Positions 23,164 to 34,359 of a DNA stretch of 64,000 bases are shown here, one piece after another; within the stretch, counting starts at the first letter, position 1, and every line of letters begins with the position of its first letter. The DNA is taken from assembly GCA_027924585.1 (NCBI GenBank), contig BSBM01000140.1:6898001-6962000 (forward strand), read 5' to 3'. The notes beneath the pieces were generated by a model. The model was not told where the DNA came from and searched no databases. It was given only the letters and a program-made list of their open reading frames with translations. This DNA comes from Larix kaempferi. Its lineage: Eukaryota > Streptophyta > Pinopsida > Pinales > Pinaceae. The position numbers and the translations under genes were made by a program.

Positions 23164-24314
23164 AGAATATCACAAAGGGCGGCCATATTTGTAAATTAAT
23201 GGCTGTAAAAGTAGAAACCAATAGTCTGGATGTGAAGAGCTCTAAAAAATAGGTGGTTTAAAAAAAAACGGCACTGAAAACGGACTCTGTATGATGAAGT
23301 TATGCTTGAACAAAGAAACTGTTGAAGATGTCCCAAATAGTGACGTGGCAGCTAGAGAATGTCCAGCAAAAAAAAGAACCCCCCCTCTTCCCAAGATAAA
23401 CCTTTTGACAATCACTTTACAAGAGAGTTTCTTTAAGTGAACCACTTTTGTAAAATAAGTGATTTCACTTTTACAATGACATTACTTTTAAATAGTGCAA
23501 CAATAAAAAACTTAAGTGACTCACTTGTATTTTTATTTTTTATTATTTAAGTGAGATGCACTTTTACAATAAAGTAACTTGAAATTAGAAGTTGCATGCA
23601 CTTTTTCTTTTAAAAGTAACTTCCTAAGACTTGAACTCAAGACCTATTAAGGAATAAAGCAACTTTGAACCAAGTGAGCTAGATTAAAAGGTATGTAAAA
23701 TATGGGAATGAGGAAGGGGGCTTTTTTTTTTTTTTTTTTTTACTCTTCCTGCTCGGTTTGCGTGCTTGCCCTTTTTCCTGCAAAAACAAACCACAAAGCG
23801 AAACAAAAACACTTTTCCACTCTCGTGGAGTTAGATCTTGTTAGCTTGCCCGGAAAGTCTACGTTTTCTCTCTGTTTCTGATTTGCCGAGATCGCACAAG
23901 GTGCACGGCAAAGAGCATACGCAGCCGAGAAAAACCCTTTCCCTTTCTGTTTCTGATTTTCCGAGATCGCTCAAGGTGCACGGCAAAGAGCATACGCAGA
24001 TGGGAAAGCAACAATCCGAACCAAAAAAATCTAACAGTACAAAAAATGAAATATGAGATTCAAAAAACGAAATAAAAAAATGCGTCACTGTAACATTATA
24101 CCTTCAGATCTGATAAAATACGCGTTTCTGGAGCAACCGGGAACCGTTTTCAATCAAACGAAAACTATTTCCTAATGGAAACGACGCTCTGGACGCAATG
24201 GAACACCTCCCATAGCCTAGAAATGCACAGAAATACCAGAACTAGAAACCCTTTCGAGTTTCGGCAACAACAGTTCAAGATCTAGATCATAACCGGAAGC
24301 GACACTTCATAAAA
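23164..24314 (-). other. Element B gag start and leader, with an imperfect direct duplication
   Basis: The first codons of gag are at 23164-23186. The rest is untranslated leader. It holds a poly-T run at 23722-23741 and a direct duplication: the block TTTCTGATTTGCCGAGATCG ... AAAGAGCATACGCAG at about 23875-23925 recurs at about 23948-24000, a period near 75 bp. Frames across it (23838-24056 plus, 23831-24088 minus) are repeat by-products. 23420-23700 is A/T-rich with many AAGTGA/TCACTT motifs and no coding signal. Confidence 0.7.
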
Positions 24315-24784
24315 GCTCTGATACCATGTTCGGGTACACAGGGTACTACCAAAGGACCGAACACCAAGAGCAACCATTTCACACAAACAGATCACAGATC
24401 AACACACCGATGTTTTGACGTGGTTTAAACCCTCTTGAGGGAAACACTCCACGGCCCCGGCAAAATAGCTTCTACGGGACAATTTATTATGCAAAGAAAG
24501 AAAGTTACAAATGAGCTTCTCATAATCGATCAACTAAACAATGACCCTCCATGCTCTTTAAATAGAGATCATGGACCAATCAGGTGTTAAGCCACGGATC
24601 AAGGTTAGGTTTGATCTAAGAGAAGTTGAGCCGTCGGATCACTCTATGTCGGAAACATATCGTGACCGTCGGATTAAGTATTTACAAATGCATACTAATG
24701 CATACTAAAGAAACACACTATCCCTAACGAATATATTACACAAGTTGATCTTAACTAACTCCTAAATGTCTAAATATCCTAACA
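24315..24784 (-). repeat. Element B primer site and 5' LTR
   Basis: The primer site TGGTATCAGAGC (minus strand, 24315-24326) abuts the 458-bp LTR 24327-24784. The TATA-like TATTTAAA is at 24557-24564 on the minus strand. Followed by target duplication GCAAT 24785-24789. Confidence 0.93.
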
Positions 24785-24997
24785 GCAATGTGTGTTTTCC
24801 CTAGTGTGGAACTCAAGTCCAATGCCCCACTGGTGGATGCTCAGGTTTTTTTTAAAAGAAAAGTATTTGACATTCTGATTATCTATGTGCTATTAAGCCA
24901 TGAGGCAATGTAATTGATGTAAATATTAAAAATTGCAATAAAATACCAATAAAACTAGTTATGGAGGCAATGAATAAGAGGGGGCCATGTGTATCCA
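24785..24997 (+). repeat. Element A 3' LTR, middle fragment
   Basis: This continues A's LTR after element B. It aligns, with many differences, to the reverse complement of C's LTR (for example CTAGTGTGGAACTCAAG against CTAGCGTGGAGCTCAAG, then GGGGCCATGTGTATCCA). It is interrupted at 24997 by element E. Confidence 0.75.
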
Positions 24998-27735
24998 TGA
25001 AGCGTAAAAGCTTTTCAAATGAAGAGTAAAAGCTTCTTTACCACAGTAAATACTTCTAGGTGACCACAAATAATCTGAAGCCCACATTTCGGTGGTAAAT
25101 AATATATTTATAAAATGATAAGATGATTACAATGTAATGAGTGGCCCAATATAAATACAATTCCAAAGGGAACCTCTAATCGTTGTTCACAAGGGTTATG
25201 TCCCTTGGATAATTATTGTTAATTAATATTATTAATATTATTATTTAATATCTATATATTTTAGGTTTGTTACATTGCCTTCCCCTTAAGGGAAGCTTTG
25301 TCCTCAAAGCTTTGTTGAGGATAAGGGTTATGTCTGATTTTTTGTTTTAACTTTCATCTCTAGATCGTTTCTTTTAGTACTGGCAACACTTGATGAAATT
25401 AGGTGATACAAGTTATGAATTCCAAGGAAGAACTGTCGCATCGTCTCTAATGTGGTCCATCCAAGATCTATTTTTATCGGAGTTGTTTGAACTCTTTGTG
25501 GGACGGGACATTTTTTTGGTGCTTAGAATGTTTATTCGATGTTCTTGCTTGTTTGACATCGTAATTCCTTTGTGTATGTTCATTTTGACCTTGTCGTTGG
25601 TCAAAATGACATTTATAATTGGGGTGTCGATAAGGAGTTCTTGTTGTTTGTTTTTCTTCTTGATTGACTTCTTTTTGAACTGTGACACATATTGAATTTG
25701 TATTTATTTCTTCTTCTTCAACTTGATTTTGTTTTGTGGAGAGTCTAGATGCTTCCTTCTGGATTTGCGCTACTTTATTTTCCAGAAAATTGTTATTACT
25801 TTGAATTTTCTCGAACCTTTCATCTTGCGAATTTTTGTCCTCTTTTAACTTCTTGACTTGTTCCTCTAGTTATTGATTAAACTTTCTGAGGTGTTGGTTT
25901 TCTTCTTGCTTTTCTAGTATTCTTCCTTCAAGGTATTCATTTGAATGCTCCGTCTTCCGACTATGTTTTAGCTTCTTGATTTTCGTAAGTAATGTCTTGT
26001 TATGAATTCTTAGTCAAAATAGTTCTTCTGTATTGCTTGCTAATTCATCCTTGATTTTCTTAATTTCCAGCTTATGTGTCTTCTTAATGTCGTCATACTA
26101 TTGCTGAAGTTTTTCCTTCTGTTGTTGATGTTGACATCTCTCCGATTCTTGATTTTCTAGCTTTCTTTGGGTTTGCGTCAATTCTGTATTTTTATCCATG
26201 ATGAGCTTGTTTAAGTGCTTTATGTCATCTTCTAAATCGTGATTACTTCCATACGAAGATTCTTCGACATTTTTGAAATTTCTAATTTTATCTTCCAGGT
26301 TTTGATTGTGGCTTCTTAGATGTGAAATTTCATTATCCTTATCTAATAACCTATTCTGGAGCTCTTGTTTTTTATTTTTTAATCTTTGATTCTCCTGTTC
26401 TGCTAAATGATTTCACATTTCTTTCTTTATAATTTCGAATTGAAGATCGTTGTTGGTTGCTTTATATTTATCTAATTCGTTCAATGCTGCTTGTAACGAC
26501 TATGTCATTTTTTATTTTGAACTCACCATAATTCTTGATTTTAGACGATAACTTGGTCTTCTTTCGAATTTGACTTCTTTGTCGAGTCTTCTTTTGACTT
26601 TGACTTCTTTGTCGAGTCTTCCTTTGACTTTGGCTTCTTCGATGATAACCAATCTTTAACTTCTTCTACAATAATTTTGCTCTTCCCTAATAATAATAAT
26701 TATTATTGAAATGTAATAATAATAATATTATTAATATTATATATTTCTCAAATAATTGTAATATTTTACAATTATGGAATAATATTAATTATAGTACTAT
26801 ATTAATATTATTACTATAAACACTGCCACCTTCGTCTCTAACTAGACACAATAGTCTTTTCCTTTCTATGCATACAATGCATGTTCACATAGAGAAAGTT
26901 GTGCTCAAAAGGCACTTGGATCTCCACGTTGGTTAACCTTTTGCTTTAGATTAATTTCTTTGTGGATTGTGTGTAGATTAGGTGGTTGGGAAGAATGATC
27001 ATTACCCTCCCCACCCAAGTTCAATTCTCACTTGAATTTTAGCTTTTATGTTATTTAGTAAATATAATTAAAGACTAAACTCAACCTAATTAAGGTATGA
27101 GTTATTATTTAATATCCAATAAACTTTCAATAAATTAATAACTTAATTAAGGTGTGAGTTAGTTTTTTTATAAAGCCAAGGGTTGGGTTAGTTTTATAAA
27201 ACCATGAGCATGAGTGGTTTTATAAAACGAAGGGTTGGGTAAATAAAACCTATGTTGTGTTTCCACTTTTTTATGGGGTCTTCTTTCTTCTTCTCTTTTT
27301 TTTTTACTTCCTTTTTATTTTCTTTTTTACTTCCTTTTTTTTTAGTTTTTTACATGATTTTTGGACAATGTCCTAGATTTTAGGGAAACCCAAATGACGG
27401 CTACAAGCAAAACAAATCAAACAAAGTCTGAGAAATATGGCCAAAGGTCGGATCAAAGGCTCTAAAACCACTGAAGCGTAAAAGCTTATTTATCATAGTA
27501 AATACTTATAGAATGACCACAAATAATCCAAAGCCCACATTTCGGTGGTAAATAAGTTATTTATAAAATGATAAGATGATAAGATGATTACAATGTAATG
27601 ATAGGCCTTGTATAAATAAAATTTCAAAGGTAACCTCTAATGGTTGTTCACAAGGGTTATGTCCCTTGGATAATTATTGTTAATTAATATTATTAATATT
27701 ATTATTTAATATCTATATATTTTAGGTTTGTTACA
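24998..27735 (-). mobile_element. Element E: short LTR element encoding a coiled-coil protein
   Basis: LTRs of 277 bp (24998-25274) and 264 bp (27472-27735) start TGAAGCG and end TTGTTACA. Flanks ATCCA (24993-24997) and ATCAA (27736-27740) form a duplication with one mismatch. On the minus strand a decayed initiator-Met primer site (TGGTTTTAGAGCC) abuts the right LTR near 27459-27471, and a polypurine tract (TTAAGGGGAAGG) lies just inside the left LTR near 25276-25290. The LTRs differ by many substitutions and small indels, so it is older than C, D or K. No gag, protease, RT or integrase signature was found. 26680-27471 is A/T-rich leader without features except poly-T near 27296-27345. Confidence 0.85.
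25478..26508 (-). pseudogene. Element E coiled-coil protein, broken by point nonsense changes
   Basis: A single minus-strand frame of about 340 codons, open apart from a handful of stops and without frameshift. Most of it is a long heptad-patterned coiled coil (stretches such as DNEISHLRSHNQNLEDKIR, QRLKNKKQELQNRLLD, FLENKVAQIQKEASRL). It ends in a basic, Gln/Asn/His-rich tail (TPYRHPNYKCHFDQRQGQ). Four internal stops fit C-to-T change at Gln or Arg codons. Upstream, 26566-26650 carries a short tandem repeat that reads KSKED-STKK in one frame. I do not recognise the protein. It could be a highly derived Gag, since coiled coils support assembly, or a captured host fragment. Confidence 0.65.
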
Positions 27736-28790
27736 ATCAACAAGGGAGAGGTGAGGGGGTTATGGGATTAGAACCAATGCTGCCACATGTCATTTTGTGA
27801 ACCCATTTGACTCCATTGAACTCCCATTTGACTTGTGTTCATGAGGTCGATGGAGTATGACGTATCCCTAAAAATCTGTATCGCAGGGTATGGCTTTGTT
27901 TTTGCTTGTCCCTTAAACCACTCTACTTCCTGGGAATTTTCTCACCCTAATCCATATCCCATTTTTTACCAACAACTGGAGTTATCACGCATTAGAGAGA
28001 AACAATAAGATAGGAAAAAGAAATTGTGATTCTGTGTAAGCATGAATTTGGAAAGGCGAAAGCACATAGAAACCCTGTGTAGGAAGTAAATCGATTGGGA
28101 TATACATGTATCAGAACCTGGGGATAAATTACAGAGAGTGAGTAACTTACAAAACCTGTGAGAACACCTGGATCTGATAGCAGAAGATTGAGCTTTGGGA
28201 CAGATCTTTGGCCGCAACCCTGAGAAGATTCCAACTAGAATAACATAGAAGAGGATTAGACAGAGGTTGGATTTTCTTGATAAACCTAGAGAAGGATAAA
28301 GTCTCGTGAAAGAAGTAGTTGGAACTTTATATGCCCACCCTGAAGAGCAGTGGAGGAAGGAGCCCCAAGGGACTGTGCAGTAGAGAAGGAAACCTTCCTT
28401 GTGTTGGGTGAGGTAGGTATTGTGGGTGTGATGTTTTATGAGTATTTTGAGATTCATGTAGCTCTTTGGTTCAGATCACTGGATTAGCATCATCCTCCCT
28501 GTTCCCTCACACGATTGATAAACCCAACTGTATGTTAACTTAGCATTAGGGTGGAGCCTTGACTATAAGACAGACTATTTATCCTCCTTAGTTGATACAC
28601 ATCCCAACTCGGGGTTGGTCTCTCAACTTAAAGAGTATAGGTTGAATAGAGACCTATGGTTGGGTGGAACACTCCTCTCACTTAGACAGTTTCTTGGAAA
28701 TTTCCATTTAAAGCTAAGTGATTTCTGTGGTGTTAAATGATGATAGTTTTCCTATGTTATGTCTACTTGTTATGTTCTGTGAAATTGAAA
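27736..28790 (+). repeat. Element A 3' LTR, distal fragment
   Basis: This resumes A's LTR after E. The region 28330-28440 matches the reverse complement of C's LTR around 8264-8365 (shared CCACCCTGAAGAGCA, GGGACTGTGCAG, CCTTCCTTGTGT blocks), and 28600-28690 matches the segment with CTATGGTTGGGTGGAAC. Frames 27966-28457 and 27992-28234 are non-coding by-products with counterparts in C's LTR. Similarity fades by about 28790, short of the expected LTR end. Confidence 0.75.
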
Positions 28791-29500
28791 CACAACAGAT
28801 CTAATTGAACAAGAAATCAATTACAAGAGATGCATAAAGAATAATATGTGTAAACTGTGCAAAAAAGAATTGCAACAGTGCTATATTGAACTCAAAAGTA
28901 GAATACAATATAATGTGCAGTCACAATGACTGAATGATTCAAACTAGCCAAAGAGGTCATTCGAATAGTCTGCATGGAATAGATTGGCTCCACTAGGAGT
29001 CCTCATCATCATCAGGGGAGTGTCATCAATACCCAAGTAACGGTCAACCAGGTGTCAAACTGAGTCTAACTGAATGTAGGTAGGTGTAACACATGAATTG
29101 TGCACTAATGTAGTGAAGGAGGATCAAAGGAGGGTGCATGAGGAGCTGAATAGAGTTAGAACTGACAATCTAGTCTCATTGGAGGTCCATCAATGTGTTT
29201 CAGTTGGTTAACAAGTCAATCTATCCTTAAATCAAGGAAAGATCCACAAATCTCTGAACTAACTGAGTGTGTCACTCGTGGTAGGTGAAGCAGGGCGCCT
29301 TTCACATGTGCTAGGTGAAAAGAGGGCGCGTCACTGATTAGGAGGGTTGGAACTAAGTGGAAAGAAGCTCCTGGGGATAATAAATTGGGGACTAGGTGCT
29401 GGGAGACACCAACCTGATTACTGGGATGCATGCAATTGCATGCATGCATGCATGCAATCATAAAATGATGATGAATAATCCTAACATGTTCAAGTTATTT
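28791..29500. repeat. Diverged fragment shared with element M's 3' non-coding region
   Basis: This block aligns along its length with 53960-54660 inside element M: shared CAGATCTAAT..GAACAAG, AGGTCATTCGAAT, AGGAGTCCTCATCATCA, GAGTCTAACTGA and a GGGATGCATGCA motif at the end. It has no coding signal. It ends in a GCATGCATGCATGC run at 29438-29455. It is probably a truncated copy of an M-family element or of a repeat inserted in both. Confidence 0.7.
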
Positions 29501-29989
29501 GATTGAATGATTGCATGAAATTGACCAGTATGAAGACCATGTATAGGCTTGAGTATGAGGTTGAGTTCATCTTTGAACATTACACCATTTGCTTGAACTT
29601 AATATGCTTCTAAGCTTGTAGGTTGTAGATGCATTGATTAGTTTTAGTTTCATTAGGTGTGTTGTTATGGATTTCATACACTATTAGATGGACTGCATGG
29701 AATCACCTAGACTTGGGGAAGGAATCAGAGAGCCTTGTTCTGTTCCATGACCCCTCTGTGGGTCATGTGAAAGAGAATTCATGGTAGAAGGGATGCAAAA
29801 CTCCTTGCGGAAGGGGAAAGGGGCTTTGAGTGAGTTTAGGAAAGTCTTAAGTTAGAAATATGGCTAATTCAGAGTACTCAAATGTAGTAGGGGATCACAC
29901 CAGTGTATAACGCTCTCCAAAATATTTCCAATGGTACTGGACTTGTCCAATTCGGTCTAAGGATGAATAATTTATCGGGCTGTAAAGTT
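29501..29989. other. Unassigned A/T-rich spacer
   Basis: About 490 bases with no frame, repeat or motif that I can assign. Confidence 0.4.
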
Positions 29990-30575
29990 GGAAAAACAGG
30001 GGTATGGCCAGCTCTCGACCTTCTAAATCCACACTGTGGAATGCGGAAGTCAGGGGTGCATTTGTGCAACACCGGGCATTTTGGAATCCCGATTTTTTGA
30101 CTCTCGCATCACGGATGTGGAGTGTGGAATTTTGGGCCGCTTTTTCTTAGGCATGGTGAACGTGGTGTTCCAACTTCCGACTCCCGCATCCTGGATGCAG
30201 AGAGTGGAATTGAAAGGTTTATTTTCTTCGAAATGGTGGATTTGGCGTTCGTAATTTATAACTCCTGCATGGAAAATGCATAGTGCGGAATTTGAGGGAG
30301 CCTCTTCATCAAAACGATGGAGTGGGAGCTCTGACCTTTCGAATTCTGCATCGCAGATGCAGAGTGCGGAATTCAGAGGCATGTTTTCATTGAAATGGTG
30401 AATTGGTGTTCCCATTTTTCGACTCCCGTATCGCAGATGCGCAGTGCAGAAGTTAGTGGTATAAATCGTTGAAGTTGTATATTGGGAGCTCTAACTTTCC
30501 GACTCCTGCATTGTAGAATGTGGAAGTCAGAGTTGTATTTTATTCGACGATGTGATTGAGCATTCCACCTTTTCG
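29990..30575. repeat. About 80-bp tandem array with a hairpin core in each unit
   Basis: Six to seven diverged units. The motif GACTCCCGCAT or its variants begins at about 30099, 30178, 30260, 30341, 30420 and 30500, spacing 79-82 bp. Each unit has a short inverted repeat centred on the CGCA motif; the best example is TCTGCATC-GCA-GATGCAGA at about 30345-30363. Short frames on both strands here follow the repeat and are not genes. Confidence 0.85.
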
Positions 30576-31199
30576 AATTCCAATTGCGGCTGCGAATATT
30601 TTCTTGCGGAGTTGCGGACTGAAGATAAATGCAGTTGCGTAAAAATATCAAAGTTGCAGATATGTTTTGAAGAAAAAAATGTATCAAGTTGTTTCCCATC
30701 GCCTCTTAAGGGCACCAAGGAAACCGAGGATGTGACAGTCTCCATTTATAGAAATGGAGAATCCCAGCTATAGATAAGAGCAACTAGGAATATGACAGTT
30801 CCTACATAATATTAGTTGGCTACATTGGATCTCTAACACTAAATTTATTACATAGGGGGAATCTTGGACCCTGCCAATGTCTTCGTAGCATAAAATCCCA
30901 CGTTGGTATTGAGTTATGGATTAAAAACCACATAAATTTTTTTTTTTCCATGGGAAATTTGAACTTCCATAAGCCTAAATATACCACCATTTAAAAAAAA
31001 TGGTGTCTTTTCTTCCCTTAAAACTTTGTAGGCTCCTAGCATTGAATATAATTGCCTCCCACGTGATTCTTTGACTATATAAGATCATCCTTAGAATCCC
31101 TAATTCTTACATGACTTACATGAATCTAAGCTAATAAATATGTGTAATTATCCTAAATTACCTAATCCTCTTCTTCAAAACCCAAAAAAATATGCATTG
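30576..31199. other. Unassigned spacer with a poly-T run
   Basis: No gene seen. A run of 12-13 T at about 30938-30950 could be the poly(A) tail, read on the other strand, of the minus-strand LINE that follows; this is an inference from position only. Confidence 0.35.
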
Positions 31200-33220
31200 A
31201 GCCATTTTTGTACTATAAATGAGCTCCTGGCCTAATCTAGGGTCTGGTCCAAAGTATAATAACCTTGAGATCTCAAACTTTCAACCATATGAATGGGTGA
31301 CATATGTTTTCCTTCACAAAAGGATCCATCCCCAACCTGAAATTAACACCAAAACCCACTTTCTACACTAACCAATCACCAATTAGGGGAAAATAAGAAG
31401 TTGTGGCTTTCCAAACCACATAAGCATTTTTATGATTAAATTATTTGGAAACCTAAACCATTCCAACACTGAAATCGATTTGATATATTTTTCTCTTACT
31501 ACATTGACCCAAATCCCCTCACCTTTTAGAATTATCCATACATTTTTTACTACAAGAGATTTAGAAAATAAGTGAATATTTTGTATCCCCCATCTGCCTC
31601 CCCCATCTGCCTAAGTATTTAAGAAGGGCAAGCTTTTTCCAAAAAGACCATGAAAAATTATTTTTATGACTATCACCAATCCTTAGAAAGTGAAAACTTA
31701 ATTTTATGGAAGCTTCTAAAATACCTTTAGGAAGAGAAAATAGGGTAACCCAATAAACTGGGATAACTTCCAAAACATATTTTAATGGAATGATTCTAGG
31801 ATAACTACCCCCTCTTAAGAGCCATTTATTGCAACAAAATTAAATAATTCTCTCAACCTTGGCAATGATCCAAACCCAATCCTATTTACCTTAGCCATTA
31901 GGTTTTATAGAGAAGCCTAAATACTTGATTCCATATTCCAAAGATAGTTCAGAAATGGAATAGAGCATCCAACCACATATTCAAATCATTGTCAATTCCC
32001 ATGAAAGATATAGTTCACATGACCATATTAATAGCCATAATTATATATTTACAAAATAAATCTAAAATATGTCTTTTAGATTTAAAGCATCATCCTTGCA
32101 TCCATCGTAGAATAGTAAGATATCATCCAAAACAATTAGATGAGATATGTGAAGAGTAGCTCCAATTTTAATGCCTTTGAAATGAATTGAAAATTGTGCC
32201 TCCTCTAAATCTATACTTAAACATTCAACCATAAAAAGAGGAAAATAACGGGAGCTAAGGGACAAGCCTATCTTAAACCTCTCCCCATTCTCAAAACATT
32301 CGAATTTGGTCCATTGATAAGAAGATAAAAGAAACTGAATGTAGATATATCATAACCCAATTTACTAAATCAAGGGAAAAATCCACTTCAATGACAATCA
32401 ACCACAAGTACAACCAACTAAATCTATCATATTCCTTAGAAAGATCCACTTTAAGGAACATAGCATATTTTTTCTTCACCTTAATGGAATGAAAAAATTA
32501 TTGAGAAGCCCCCATTGCTTCATGAATTTTCATTACAACAATGAAACCAAAATGTTTAGAGGAGATGTAGGACGACATATATCCCTTCACCCTTGATGCA
32601 ATAATTTTTTCTATGTTCCTCTATAGGTATTTGCAAATGGAGGTGGGCCAAAAGTATTAAAAAAGGGAAGGACTATTCTATTTTGGAATCAAAGCAATAC
32701 ATATAGAATTTAATGTAGCCAAAATCTTGTTAGAAACTGTGGATTCTTCAACAAGCCGTAGAATATAATCCTACAATAAATAATAAATTCCTAAGAAGAA
32801 TCCATCCAACCACCCTTTAGGACCTAGGATTTTGTCCTTCTTAAAGGACAAGAGAATCCCATTCATATCTTCCTTATAAATTGGAGCCATCAAGCTAGCA
32901 TTATCATCAATATTGACAAAACTAGGAAAAAATGAAGCCACCTTGACTACTTCAACAATAAAGTCTCTTTGTTCATGAACAAATAATGAATTAAAATGAG
33001 AAACACCAGCTCTAGAAAGACTTTGAGATCCATAAATAGAGTCGCCATTTTGTCCTTCCGGTCCCCAAATAGAATTAGATATTTTCCTATGATTAGAAAA
33101 ATGGTGTAAAAACATAGTATTGGCATCTTCCTTCTAAATCCATAAGGCCCTACTTTTTAGTCTCCAGGAAGCTTCTTCCTCTTATCAAAATAGATCTTGT
33201 TGGGTTGTTCACCGAACTAT
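31200..33220 (-). pseudogene. LINE (L1-type) ORF2 fragment, minus strand
   Basis: Remnant of a non-LTR retrotransposon polyprotein. Reading leftward, 33115-32771 carries the pre-RT region (HFNSLFVHEQRDFIVEVV, then KDKILGPKGWLDGFF, the equivalent of the SPGPDGF block). 32479-32291 has the RT motif AMFLKVDLSKEYDRFSW. 32265-32062 has HISHLIVLDDILLF, the FADD-type catalytic block with Phe-Ala changed to Val-Leu but both Asp kept. 31773-31561 has the post-RT region PKGILEASIKLSFHFLRIGD. The segments are in different frames with stops, so it is dead. The endonuclease half is missing on the right, where sequence changes near 33220. The left end is uncertain. Confidence 0.8.
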
Positions 33221-33289
33221 GTCCCTTTCCAAACTCGTTGTAGGTATGGATTTGTAAGAACTAGAAATGATTCATTTCCAATGATTTGC

Positions 33290-33890
33290 AGTTTCATTTA
33301 TGTGGGCATGGGTATTACACCTTTTTCTTTGAGAAAAATGAACATATGATCAATTTTCAGAAGAGGGTGATATTTCAATGGGTCCAGCAGAATTAACTTG
33401 AATCGTTGGACTTTATATCTTTATAGTGAAAATTATGTTTCCTCTATTGTTCTAGTTTGCGTGAAACTTCCTCATTTTTGGTTGTATTGTTAGAGTGATG
33501 ATACCATGAATACCATTGGAAACTCATCGGGAAAATACATTGTTAGATCAGAGCGAAAAAAATATTATGTTCGCATGTGCTCGCATTGTGTGGAAGTAGA
33601 TATGGAAAAAGGCCTTCTAGAGACCATTAATTTGCAAATGGATGGTTGGAGACATCTTCAGAAATTGGATTATGAACAAATTCCCTTCAAATGTAGAGCT
33701 TGGCATGAAAATGGTCATTTTATGAGAGAATATTCTACAGGGCGATTGGTTGAAGAAAACCCTAAGAAGGATGAGGAATGGAATCTAATACAAAAAGGGG
33801 GGAAAGAACAAGAAGATAAGCATCCATTGAAAGGGGCTATGGCTAATTGTGATCCAAGGCATTTTGTTCCCACACTAACAAATTGATTTG
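33290..33890 (+). pseudogene. LINE ORF1 fragment (DUF4283 and zinc knuckle), plus strand
   Basis: C-terminal part of a plant L1-type ORF1, the RNA-binding protein. A broken frame from about 33350 carries the DUF4283-like WTLYLYSENY and VKLPHFWLYC blocks. The frame from 33506 continues with GKYIVRSERKKYYVRMC, VEVDMEKGLLE and DYEQIPFKCRAWHENGHF. The last is the zinc knuckle, with Trp and Tyr replacing two cysteines. A Glu/Lys-rich tail ends at 33886. The order and spacing relative to the ORF2 remnant downstream support one LINE insertion. Confidence 0.75.
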
Positions 33891-34359
33891 ATACTCTCTC
33901 CCAGGAGGGTGAATAAATATATCTACCTCATGAACAATCTGCAAATTTTGAGACGTGAAATGACTTGAACCTTCCATTTGTGCAACATGCATCTTCAAAT
34001 CAACCGGTTCTAGAGAAGTTCGGGATGGAGGAATATTGATGACATGTTCTACCCTTGGTCCCCTACAAGGAGACAGAATGCAAGGATTGTGGAAAATGAC
34101 CAAGTGCAACTATGTGCATATCTTGAAGGTAGATTAGAAAAAGCAGAAGTGAAACAGCTGAGGAATGAGAAGAGGATCATCCCCACAAAAAATGATGATT
34201 CAAAAAAAAAATATGGATAAGAGGAATGAATGGGGCAAGAAATAAAAGAATAATGGAAGGAAAAATACCATCCCAAAGGTTAACAATAAACCTATTTTGA
34301 GCCATCCCACTTAGGAAGAAAAAATAGAGATCGATATCCCTATATTTGTTTCTAGATGA

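Larger units (their letters stand above)
4851..24784 (-). mobile_element. Element B: Ty1/copia retrotransposon hosting two nested elements
   Basis: Two 458-bp LTRs (4851-5308 and 24327-24784) run TG to CA and are flanked by the 5-bp duplication GCAAT. On the minus strand the order is 5' LTR (right), initiator-Met primer site, leader, gag, zinc knuckle, protease, integrase, RT, RNase H, polypurine tract, 3' LTR (left). About 10 differences between the LTRs can be counted by eye, roughly 2 percent, so it is older than the elements inside it. Removing C (7600-17498) and D (19350-23163), each with one copy of its duplication, leaves an element of about 6.2 kb with one nonsense codon and one frameshift. 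Confidence 0.95.
1..28790 (+). mobile_element. Element A: Ty3/gypsy chromovirus, decayed, split by nested insertions
   Basis: A plus-strand LTR retrotransposon enters from the left window edge, so its 5' LTR is not visible. Its order is gag, protease, RT, RNase H, integrase, chromodomain, polypurine tract and 3' LTR. A C-terminal chromodomain places it among chromoviruses. Its own sequence is 1-4850, 24785-24997 and 27736 to about 28790; the rest of the span is elements B, C, D and E. The LTR pieces align in order with the reverse complement of element C's LTR, so A and C belong to one LTR family. All coding parts carry stops and frameshifts. The right limit is where alignment to C's LTR fades, leaving roughly the last 300 bases of the LTR unaccounted for. 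Confidence 0.85.

Noticed and set aside
29438-29455. GCATGC run resembling a regulatory RY element cluster
   Set aside because: It is a simple ATGC microsatellite within a diverged repeat block; the related copy at 54590-54650 has a different arrangement.
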